Assembly: GCA_963682055.1 (NCBI GenBank) | Contig: OY821747.1 | Location: 24,984,126 to 25,048,125 of the forward strand | Length of the DNA stretch: 64,000 nt | DNA from: Primula veris | Lineage: Eukaryota > Streptophyta > Magnoliopsida > Ericales > Primulaceae | Direction: 5' to 3' | In this document: positions 54,596 to 64,000 of the stretch, piece after piece | Layout: every line of letters begins with the position of its first letter | Numbering within the stretch: position 1 is the stretch's first letter | Notes under the pieces: generated by a model | Seen by the model: only the letters and a program-made list of their open reading frames with translations | The model's database searches: none | Told to the model about the DNA's origin: nothing | Translations under genes and position numbers: made by a program

Positions 54596-55763
54596 TGTTG
54601 AACCATGAGTTCAATAATTGATTTTGATTATAAGTGTAATTATAATTTCATAATTTTACAATTCGATGATATAATTCTTGATCTTTTTCAAAAATAGAAA
54701 ATGTATATTTCAGGCTTTAAAATGATAGATCATTCAATATCGAAGTTAACGGCTCAAACGGAACTCATTTGGGAGTTCGGACGAAGAAGTTATAAGAGTT
54801 TCGGTTAAGTGAATTAGCAGATTTTTCGACACGTCATAAAATATCCGACATATCGAAGTACCAATCGAAAAAGTGCAAAAATTGGACAGTGAGCTCCCCA
54901 GATTTTTCGACATGTCAAAAATGGAGTTCGACCGATCGAAAAATCTGCTGTTTTGAATTAAGCCACTTTTATTTTATCGAAGTGTGACTTTTAACCAATG
55001 GATAAACCACACAACAACTAAAAACGGTAACTTATGGACCAATAGATATTCTGGATCTATAAAACCCCCAATACATCTCCAAAGCAAATCCATCATCAAC
55101 CAATACATCTCAATTACAAACACTTAAAATCATCATTGTTGAAAAAAAATTCAAAAAGAGGGGAATTGAGGAGAAAGTGATACACGCTCAAATCAAGATC
55201 AAACATCATCCAATCTCACAAATTAGCTTATTTAGAAGCAATCGAATTGTGAGTGTTGTTTTATTTTCGATAAATTTGTAAAGAGCAAATTATAAGCTTA
55301 TTTGTGAGTGAGTGTTTGGGTAGAACCTTTTAAGCCAAAGTGTTGGTTAAAAGTTTTAGGTTAAACACTTGAGTACTCATAGATTGAGGGTGCCTCGGGT
55401 AGAGGGTGAGCAAATCGATTGATTAGCTCGGTAGGATTTATAAATTGGAAAGAAAATTATAGTAAAATACTCGGTAGCGTGAATACCGAGGAGAGAACTA
55501 GGCAGGTTTGCCGAACTTGTATATATCGTGGTGTCAATTTTGTTTTCTACTCTTTACTTTACGCATTCCTTATTATTGCTTATTTGCTTGCTAGCGTATA
55601 TTATTTCTATATCATTTCATTGACTTTTGTTAAACGCTTAAGGTTTGAATTGCGATAGTTGGGTTTTTAGCTGCACTTATATTTTAATTAGGCAAAATTT
55701 GCTTAAAATCTTATTCACCCCTCCCCCCTCCCCCCCTCTAAGGTTTAGCCGCACGGATCAACA
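54596..55763 (+). repeat. 5' LTR of a Sirevirus-like Copia element
   Basis: 1168 bp, TGTTGAACC...GATCAACA, preceded by target duplication AGGAG (54591-54595). TATA-like tataaaacccc near 55058. Followed by the primer site TGGTATCAGAGC (55766-55777). Confidence 0.9.
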
Positions 55764-55825
55764 ATTGGTATCAGAGCTGAGACTCTTGCATATAGAAATC
55801 TAGCGATTTAAGAGTTAAGATCCCG

Positions 55826-56953
55826 ATGGCTAACGTACTTAATTTCGCTTCCGGTATTGTTTCATCGTCCAATACCCCATCATTTTTTGATGGGATAAAT
55901 TATTCCTATTGGATGTATAGAATTAGTATGTTTTTACAAAGTTATAATGTTAAACTTTGGATGACTATACAAGTAGGATATTTCGCACCTACATCCGAAA
56001 ATAGTGAAAATCCAATCCCCGTAGAGGAATTAGATGACACTCAACTAGAAGCCTACTCTACTAACGCTAAAGCGATGTACCCTATTGTTTGTGTTGTTTT
56101 CCCTAACGAGTATAACAAAATTTCCACTTGTAAAACGGCTAAGGGTATGTGGGATAAATTAGTGGTTATGCACGAGAGAACTAACCAAGTTAAGGATTGC
56201 AAACTCCAACTTTTAGTGCACGACTACGAGCTTTTTAGGATGGGCGATGGAGAAACTATTTCTGATATGCATGCTAGATTTACCAGTACTATTACTAACA
56301 GATTAATGTCTCTTGGTAAGTATTTATCTTGTAAGGTAATGGTTTCAAAGGTGATTCGGAGCTTACCGAAAGAATGGGAACCAAAGGTCATCGTAATTCA
56401 AGAGGCACACGACATGAACAGATACACTCTTGATGCATTGACGGGTTCACTCATTACTCACGAGATCATCCTCAATAGTCACAAGGCAATCTCAAAAAAG
56501 AAGTAGATAACTTTTAAAGGAACAACTTGTGATGAAAATGATGAACTATCCAATAACGAAAAAAAATTCAATGCAAATCATTCGAATTGTTAAGGAAGTA
56601 CTAAAACTTAAAGGCAAACATAAAGGTAAATTGTCAAATAATTCAATTATTTATAACGATTTGTTTGATATGCTTGTGGCAAGAAATGACACATGACGAG
56701 AGATTGCATCAAGAATCGTAAGAGCAATGGCAAGAAGAAAATATTCGCTTCAAGCTCTATCAATAGCTCCGACCAAGACGAAGTCGGTCATATTGCTTGC
56801 TATATGGCCATGGAAGACAACCATGAACAAAATCAATCATGCTCAAGCGAAAGTGAAACCGATGAGGTAAATGATCTATCCTACAATGATTTACTTCATA
56901 TGTGTGATGTTTACTCGAAAAGGTTTCCTAAACTTTCAAAAAAAGTTGAATCT
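55826..56953 (+). pseudogene. Sirevirus-like gag, N-terminal half
   Basis: The ATG at 55826 reads MANVLNFASGIV, then PSFFDGINYSYWMYRISMFL (gag N-terminal signature F-x-G-x-NY-x-x-W), MWDKLVVMHERTNQVKD and LPKEWEPKVIVIQEA, to a TAG at 56504-56506. It continues in other frames with a remnant zinc knuckle (HMTRDCIKNR) and YNDLLHMCDVYSKRF, ending at about SKKVES (56950), where a foreign repeat begins. The C-terminal half lies at 60087-61137 on the opposite strand. Confidence 0.8.
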
Positions 56954-58030
56954 AATTTGTATATTTTCATACCATCATTCAAAAATTTCATACCCTGATT
57001 TGTATATTTTTATACCCTTATTTTAAAAATCCATACACTTATTCTGAAAGTTCATACCCTAATTCGTAGAGTTCACCCTTATTTTCAAAGTTCATACCCC
57101 AATTTACAGAATTCCTATCTTTATTTACAGAATTCATATCTATAATTTTCAACTTCATCCTTTTAATTCACGGAATTTATACACTTATTTTTCAACCTTA
57201 TACACTAGTTAACAAATCCAACATTTGTCCGTCCTCCGATCTCAAACTAGCACGTAATCGTCGTGGGACTCTCCTTTGATGACCACATCTCCGTCGGCAT
57301 CAACCTTGAGTTTCGACCTCGCTCTACATGCTCGCCGCCCACTCCTACGGATGTCTCCATTTCAATCTCTACCTAATAGAGAGATCGGAAAGAAAGAGAG
57401 GGAGGAGGAGAAAAAGATCGGAAAGAGAGAGGAATGAGGAGAGAGAGATTGGAAAGAGAAAGAAAGGAGGAGAGAGAGATCCGAAAAAGCGGAAGGAGGA
57501 GAGATCGGAGAGAGGGAGAAGGAGGAGGAGAGAAAGATTGGAGAGAGTGAGAAGAGCATAGAAAGATCGGAAAGAGAAAGAAAGAATGAGAGACCGGAGA
57601 GAGGGAGAATGAGAAGGAGAGAGAGCGAGAAGGAGGAGGAGATATAGATTGGAGAGAGTGTGAGAGGAGAGAGAGAGTAAAGAGATCAGGAGTGATAAAT
57701 GTGGTTTTTTGTTTTTTTTCTTAATTATTAATGTAAGGTATGTTTTTGATAATTTAATTTTTGAGGGTATATTTTTGTTAATATAATAGGTGTAGCATAT
57801 GTTTATGTTAATTCCTCTTAAAATATACTTATACTTATAAAATAAAAATTTTAAAAAGAAGCTAAACCTAACCCAAAAAAAAAACAACTTAATTAAAAAA
57901 TAGTGATGTCTTGAAGCAAAGCACCAAGCTATTAGCTTTTTGAGCCAATATAATTAAGTGGATAGAATCAAGGGTTTGCTATCTTTTCCAGCTTAAAAGC
58001 ATGGAAGATATAACTTTATTTAGAAAACTT
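56954..58030. mobile_element. Unclassified repeat element inserted in the gag gene, left part
   Basis: Starts with repeated cataccctaatttgtatatttt phrases (56957-57080). It holds a purine-rich tract (57370-57690), then gggtatatttttgttaat (57768), and ends with a segment (57905-58030) that matches 61880-62010 in reverse. The reversed cataccct phrases recur at 61140-61340, beside the other gag half. No coding capacity; class unknown. Confidence 0.5.
57370..57690. repeat. Purine-rich tract of gagagatcggaaagaga-like units
   Basis: About 320 bp of nearly pure A/G on the plus strand with recurring agagatcggaaagagag. The long open frames on either strand are a by-product of this composition. Confidence 0.8.
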
Positions 58031-58313
58031 AATTTTTTTATTTTTTTGGTGTAAGGTGTGTGATTTTTATTAATAGGTAATGTAAATGTTTTTTGTATGA
58101 GTTATGCTCTCATGCTAGCAATCCGATACGAATATAAACTGAATATAACAAAACGAACTTAGAACTATGAAATACAACCTAAAAGGCCTAAAAATATATT
58201 TAAATGAAAAAATCAAATCTGATAAAAACTGAATAAACATTTTGAGCTCAACAATAACAAACTTTCTCGCTAATCATTCTATTCTTCTCTTTATACCCCC
58301 TATAACCTTATAA
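58031..58313. other. Flank of the inverted LTR, no gene
   Basis: AT-rich. Given the inversion, this is the original downstream flank of the Sirevirus-like element read backwards. Confidence 0.45.
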
Positions 58314-58318
58314 CTCCT

Positions 58319-59490
58319 TGTTGCCCCGTGCGGATAAAACTTAGAGGGGGTGAATAAGCTTTTAAGCGGTTTCATCTAATTAAAATATAAGTGCAACTAA
58401 TAACTCAACTATCGTAATTATAACCTTAAGCATTTAACAAAAGTCAATGAAATGATAGAAATATTATACGCTAACAAGCAAATAAGCAATAATAATGAAT
58501 GCGTAAAGTAAAGAGTAGTGAAGGAAAATGACACCACGATATATAGAGTTTCGGCAAACAGGTCTAGTTCTCTCCTCAATATTCACGCTACCGAGTATTT
58601 CACTATAATCTTCTTTCCAAGATTACAAATCCTACCGGGCTAATCAATCGATTTGCTCACCCTCTACCCGAGGTTCCTACTCTTGATACAAGTGCAAGCG
58701 AACACGTTTACCAGTCAACGACTCCCCTTCAATCTGTGAGTACACAAGTGTTTAATCTAGAACTTTTAACTAACACTTTGGCTTAAAAGCTTCTACCCAA
58801 ACACTCACTCACACATGAGCTTATAATTTGCTCTTTACAAATTTATCGAAATTAAAAGAACACTCACAATTCGATTACTTCTAAATAAGCTAATTTGTGA
58901 GATTTGATGATTTTTTATCTTGATTTGAGCGTGTATCGCTTTCTCCTCAATTCCCATCTTTTTGAGATTTTTTTCAACAATGATGATTTTAAATGTTTGT
59001 AATTGAGGGAGGTTAAGTGACATGTATTGGTTGATGATGGATTTGCTTTGGAGATGGATTGAGGGGTTTTATAGATCCAAAATATCCATTGGTCCATAAG
59101 TTACGGTTTTTAGTGGTTGGATGGTTTATCCATTGATTAAAAGTCACACTTAGATAAAGCAAAAGTGGCTTAATTCAAAACAGCATATTTTTCGATCGGT
59201 CAAACTCCATTTTCGACGTGTCGGAAAATCTAGGGAGCTCACTTCCCAACTTTTGTACTTTTCAATTGGTACTTCGACATGTCGGATATTTTTCGACGTG
59301 TCGAAAAATTTAGAAAAATGAGTTCCGTTTGAGCCATTAACTTCGATATTGAATGATCTATCATTTTAAATCCTAAAATATACATTTTTTATTTTTGGAA
59401 AATATCAAGCATTATATCATCGAATTGTAAAATCATGAAATTACAATTACACTTATAATCAAAATCAATTATTGAACTCATGGTTCAACA
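58319..59490 (-). repeat. 3' LTR of the Sirevirus-like element, now inverted
   Basis: 1172 bp; reverse complement of the LTR family at 54596. On the minus strand it is preceded by the polypurine tract aaaatgggggagat (59504-59491) and followed by AGGAG (58318-58314), the same target duplication as at 54591. Confidence 0.9.
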
Positions 59491-60086
59491 ATCTCCCCCA
59501 TTTTGATTAAACTAACGATGATTTTACAAAAATAACGAAATTATTATCAATAACATTGTATTTTTCTCCCCCTTTGGCATTATCAAAATGTCATAAATAA
59601 ATCGGGACTTGGTGGAGTTTTTGAAAGAATTAAAAAAAAAGGAGGGGTTCGAAAACTCATTTTCTACAACCAAATAATCGCAAATAACAAAAAATTACAT
59701 AAATTTGATATTCAAAGGTGATAAAAGAAGATGAAAACAAATCTGAAAAACGAAATTTCGACATGTCTAAAAAAATTCGACATGTCGAAAAGTGCATAAA
59801 AAGTTCTAGTAACTTTCGACAGGTCAAAAATTATAGTAGCCAATCGAAAAATAATAATAATTTTGTTAAAATACAGTAGACATGTCGAAAATTCTGAGAT
59901 GAATTTGATGATTTTGGTAGTTTTCGACATCGATTTGGCAAAAATAATTATACACATATAATATAAATCAAGAAAATAATTTTATCTACAAAAAATACAT
60001 ATAGTCACACATCAAATGTACCAAACAAAAATTCTATTAAAACGAAATTGTTGAATGTCTCGAATATGTGATATCGAGTTCGTTCT
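59491..60086 (-). other. Internal non-coding region between gag remnant and 3' LTR
   Basis: pol is absent. The region has several ttcgacatgtcgaa palindromes (59758-59900), also present in the LTRs. Confidence 0.6.
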
Positions 60087-61137
60087 TTAATGACAATTGC
60101 AATGAGCGTTTCCTAGTCCGAGTATGTGGTACCATTTGTTGGTTCTCCTTCCACTTTTCTCAATCATTGGATTTTCGTTCTTTATAGTGGAATAGCTTTT
60201 CTCGACCTCCACGGTTTTGTCTGCATTGGCAAACCATTTATTGATTTTATCCTTTTGAACAGAAATACCTATAACACAAGTTTTGTCCTTTGGTCCCCAA
60301 TTTCTTTTGGGTCCGACAATGTTAGTGACATGGGTCTTTACAACCCATTTCAAGTTATTTCTAGTCACATGAAAACGATAAGGACATCTACAAGAAATAT
60401 GCTCATTTCTACTACAATGCATAAAATTTTTCACACAACGAGAACTATACGATGTTTTGTAAGAATTTTTAGGAGTATGATGAACGATTTTGTTATGAAA
60501 TCCCAACCCTTTTCTATCGTTGAAAGATTTTTGAAAAACTTTTGAAGTACTCGCTTTAGTAAAAACAACCTCTTTTTTGAATGGAATATGAGTTTTAAAA
60601 ATATTAGAGGCTTTGACGAAGTGAGTTTTGCTTGGAATAGAACTAATGCAATCATAACCTATATCACTTTTGCCATTGAAATCTTTTTGACAACTCAAAA
60701 TGTTATCTAAAACGGTTTTACCTTTAGAAAATTTTGAGATCATTAACTTAAGTTTTTCAATGGAAAAGACAAGCTCGTTGTTTTTATTTTTCAAAGTGTC
60801 ATTCTCGATCTCTAAAATCTTGGCCTTGTCATTTAAGTTAAAAGCATGAGAACTCAAAACCTTGTTTTTGCTTGTAACTTTATCGAAATATTTTTTTAAC
60901 TCTTCAAAATTTTCTACTAAATCACAATCTAAATAAGGTGATTTTGAAATAGTTTTAGCAAGTCTAGAGAGTTCATTTTTAAGAAAGTTGATCTCGGTTT
61001 GTAAAGACTTATTTAGAACAACGAGATCAATTTTTTTATCTTTCAAGTCTTTCTTTTTGTCATCTAAATCATGTAAAGAAAATGACGATTTTGGAATAGA
61101 CTTATGTTCAATGTCATCTCTTTTCAAGAATCTTATT
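60087..61137 (-). pseudogene. Sirevirus-like gag, C-terminal half (inverted)
   Basis: Minus-strand frame of ~346 codons: a coiled coil (KDLKDKKIDLVVLNKSLQTE, KNKNNELVFSIEKLK), LMISKFSKGKTVLDNIL and GLGFHNKIV, a remnant knuckle (HCSRNEHISCRCPYRF), and HVTNIVGPKRNWGPK, the usual approach to protease in Sirevirus-type gag. Upstream on the same strand MINSSLSE (61160-61137) links to SKKVES at 56950 on the other strand, so both are halves of one gene. A stop and small shifts break it. Confidence 0.75.
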
Positions 61138-61139
61138 TA

Positions 61140-61385
61140 TTCACTGAGAGAAGAATTTATCATTTTAAGGAGGTATAAACTTTTGAAATAAGGATATGAA
61201 AATATACAAATTATGTTATGGACTTTTGGAATAAGGGTATGAAAATATACAAATTAGGGTATGAAATTTTAAAATAATATTATAAACTTTTGAATAAGGG
61301 TATGAAATATACAAATTAGGGTATGAAATTTTTAGGTATATTTTTGTTAATTTAGTTTCAAATGTGGTATGTTTTGTTAATTTAT
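61140..61385. repeat. Reversed copy of the cataccctaatttg repeats
   Basis: aaaatatacaaattagggtatg recurs three to four times, the reverse complement of phrases at 56957-57080. It is followed by aggtatatttttgttaat (61345), as at 57768. Confidence 0.7.
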
Positions 61386-62010
61386 CCTATATTTTATATA
61401 CAAGTAACTTTTTTGGAAATAACTCGCTAGTTCAAAATAAGTCTTATTTCCAAATAAAATCACTTTTTTGAAATTGAGTTACTTTTATAAAATTAAGTCG
61501 TTCTTTTTAAAAACAGTTTTTTTTTTCCTGGAAAACAAGTCGTTTTTAAAATAGAAGCCTGTGTTTTCTAAATATATTCAATTCTAATGGAAAAAAGTCA
61601 ATTATTGTAAATAAGTAATTAACCTATTTCAGCTATTTTTTGGCCTTTTTCTTTAAAACTTATTGAAAGTAATTAAAGACACTTTATTATATAGGTCATT
61701 TAAATAATTACTTATTTTTTGAAGCTTTTAAATATTAATTTTTGCATGTTTTTGAGCAAAAAAATCTAGCATACTTTGCTTCTAGTTTTTTTTGCTCGAA
61801 AAGCTAATATAGCCTGATGCTTTTTTTTTTAAAAAAAATAGAGCCTGATGCTTAAAAGAATGTAAATGTACTTAATATTGAAGCTTTCTAAATAAAGTAA
61901 TATTTTCCATGCTTTTAAGCTCAAAAAGATAGTAAAACCTTGTTGATTGTTATAGCTATTTTGGCTAAAAAAGCTATTAACTTGGTGCTTAAAAGCACGT
62001 CATCCAAATG
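61386..62010. repeat. Dispersed repeat with a segment inverted relative to 57905-58030
   Basis: 61386-61800 matches 45930-46340. 61880-62010, read in reverse, matches 57905-58030 (gcttaaaagcatgga, actttatttagaaa). These inverted repeats flank the inverted half of the Sirevirus-like element. Confidence 0.65.
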
Positions 62011-63221
62011 AGCATATTGCTTGAAAGCGAAGTAGCAGAAAAACTGAGCTAAAATAGCTAACAAATGTAACCCTCGAATCTGCAACTCAAGCTTTGTTTA
62101 TCCAAATAGCTAAAAGGGTATTGCAGGATTACTCACTACAAATGTCATATTATTTTTGTTTATATTTTGCGATTTTACAGAATTGCTATATGCATAACAA
62201 ATAATTGATATCTACAAAATCCAAAATGTATCCTGCAATGAATTTTGTAAATTTCAATAACAAACTTAATCAAGTGAAGAAAAATGTCATACTACTAGAC
62301 AATGATCTTGTTTCCCCTCAAAGTATATTAATTATTATTATTATTTCCTTCCTTTTCTGAATTTTTTCCAACACACATGGGTTTCTTTCTTCAACTGAGC
62401 AACTGAGAATGTGACTACAATGTCAATACTTTTATGTAATTCTCTGCATCGTACATATTAACTATTACTTCATAATGTTATACATGTGAAAATGTGGTCA
62501 TATACGTGTTTAATTTATAGAAATGATATATAGTTCAATGATTTGCATACTTGCATGTGATCATATCTTAAGACGTAAATTAACATAGTCTCTTCTCTTC
62601 TTTAAGTGCGCTGTATGAATGATAGTTCTCTATTTCTTTAATTTATCATATAGTACTTTTTAAACGAAATTAGTAGTCCATAGTTTTATTTGCATGTGAT
62701 CATGTGTATTTTGATCTTACTGTAATTTGTTAGACTCATAACTTTGAACAAATTAACACATCACCCACCCTTTTCATAGTATAATAAAACGTCTTTATGC
62801 TTTTCTGGAAATGTTGTACTAATAATCTAATATCACATGAAACTAAGAATTGCTAGTTACATAAAGAGGCAAGTACATGCAGACGATCTGCAGATCTCAG
62901 ATTTACCTCCTTGTTAATTGGTTCATGAACGTGGTATGGCACCAACTTCTTTGGCTGTCAATTGATTATTTTTATTTCATATACTTATAAAACTGAGGTC
63001 CAAAAAGTCATATTGCGGAAGGGCTCCAAATGAGTCGAACCGAGCCTGACTTGGTTAACCTTGGCTCGTTTCTATCTTCTTCAGACTCGGTCCGTTTATA
63101 CATAGATAATTTGTACCTTGAATTTTAATATAAACTAATTTGGTACAAAAATACTACACAAAGTGAAAGGTGTTTACATGTTGTCTATATTATATTTTGT
63201 TATTTTTACATTATATATGGT
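62011..63221. other. Non-coding stretch, nothing recognised
   Basis: AT-rich. No gene, domain or repeat structure seen. Confidence 0.4.
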
Positions 63222-63222
63222 C

Positions 63223-63250
<28 letters not shown>
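63222..63250. repeat. (AT)n microsatellite
   Basis: Uninterrupted AT dinucleotides over 29 bp. A similar run stands at 40344-40370. Confidence 0.85.
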
Positions 63251-63263
<13 letters not shown>

Positions 63264-63551
63264 GGGCAGGATCAGTAGACACATATAAAAACACACTAAG
63301 TTTACACATAGATCACAGCCCTTCATCTAATTTAACATCCAATGGTCCAGATTAGTTTGAGTTAATACAGACAAAATACCAAGCATCAATTAAATTAAAA
63401 CTTAAACCTCTCTGCTCTTCTCACACTCATCACCACCAAAACCTCACCTCTTCACCACCACCGTCCGGCCTCCTTCTCAACCCGACGTCGCCTCCCAAAC
63501 CGATTCCACCTGACCCAATACGTCACCGTAAGGGCTTTTCAGGTATTATCT

Positions 63552-63583
<32 letters not shown>

Positions 63584-63767
63584 TATCTCTCTATATGTAT
63601 ATATATATGGTTGTGATGTATCAAATGTGTGAATTATATTACCGGTGATTATGAGATTATAAAACCAGAAAAGATGAGTAAATACTTTGGTGTGGATTTT
63701 ATCTTTGGAGAATTACCACTCAGATTTTATGTGGGTATTGAATTTGATTTTAAAAAAAGATCCACCT
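63251..63767 (+). other. Possible transposon end and CT-rich leader, no gene
   Basis: ggggcaggatcagtagacac with catccaatggtccagatt resembles the terminal phrase of widespread plant DNA transposons. Then comes a CT/CCA-rich stretch (63405-63570) like a gene leader, but no ORF with support follows before the LTR at 63768. Confidence 0.3.
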
Positions 63768-63981
63768 TGTTGTGAGTCTTATTAGCTCAGTATATATATT
63801 ATATAGGAGACATAGAGAGAACATAGAGAGAGGAAACAGTAGGTCTTTATTAATCATAATGTATCAATAAAAGGGGACCCTAACCTTCTTTATATACTAG
63901 AGGTTAGGGTTATACAAGATAGAAAGCCCAACTTAGGCCCACTATGAGTAAGGCCCAATAGTCCAATAATATCTTACAACA
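63768..63981 (-). repeat. LTR of a minus-strand Copia related to the 9-16 kb element
   Basis: Reverse complement reads TGTTGTAAGATATTATTGG...CTCACAACA (214 bp), a diverged copy of the LTRs at 9096 and 15992. The polypurine tract tccaaagggggag (63994-63982) lies to its right, so it is the 3' LTR and the body extends beyond the window. Confidence 0.85.
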
Positions 63982-64000
63982 CTCCCCCTTTGGACGTCTT

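Noticed and set aside
57369..57887. 172-codon minus-strand open frame rich in Ser/Leu, and its plus-strand Arg/Glu partner
   Set aside because: Both are products of the purine-rich tract; no domain and no start context.

Overview
The window is AT-rich nuclear DNA of a flowering plant, most likely a eudicot. The evidence is spliced genes with GT-AG introns, plant-type LINE, Copia, Gypsy and CACTA elements, and a spliced plant PI-PLC-X-like gene. I cannot name the species. It is mostly a stack of nested transposable elements around a few host genes.

Layout: 1-2.9 kb, the 5' part of a decayed LINE on the minus strand. 3.0-7.6 kb, an imperfect palindrome whose arms each carry one copy, head to head, of a two-exon gene for a secreted 12-cysteine peptide. 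7.7-16.5 kb, AT-rich sequence with a tRNA-like block and a 21-bp minisatellite, hit by a decayed Copia element (9096-16195). 16.5-20.7 kb, a CACTA end, a TRIM-like element with an extra LTR, a Copia gag fragment, and a partial copy of blocks seen again at 28 and 44 kb. 21.4 kb, a foldback repeat. 22.6-26.0 kb, an intact-looking eight-exon PI-PLC-X domain gene. 26.4 kb, a convergent terminal exon of an SPT5-like gene. 28.1-42.7 kb, a CACTA transposon with TNP2/DUF4216 and Transposase_24 remnants, split by an 8.5-kb non-coding Gypsy-type LARD with 1.87-kb LTRs. 43.8-45.5 kb, exon-like pieces and an acidic ORF on the minus strand, possibly the rest of the SPT5-like gene. 46.4-54.6 kb, a LINE with an RNase H domain, carrying a young Copia element (47206-51858) and a solo LTR. 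54.6-61.1 kb, one Sirevirus-like element whose two halves now face each other. 63.8 kb to the end, the LTR of a minus-strand relative of the 9-16 kb Copia.

Host genes are few: the two cysteine-rich peptide copies (secreted, probably defence or signalling), the PI-PLC-X protein (secretory pathway) and the SPT5-like fragment (transcription elongation). Three points stand out. The right-hand peptide copy has lost the TATA-box segment present in the left copy. The Sirevirus-like element shows a clear inversion, because its 5-bp target duplication is AGGAG on one side and the reverse complement on the other. The young Copia has TA...TA LTR ends confirmed by a perfect 5-bp target duplication, and a single in-frame stop between protease and integrase.

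Exon boundaries come from reading splice sites and protein continuity by eye. No search, alignment or expression data were available.
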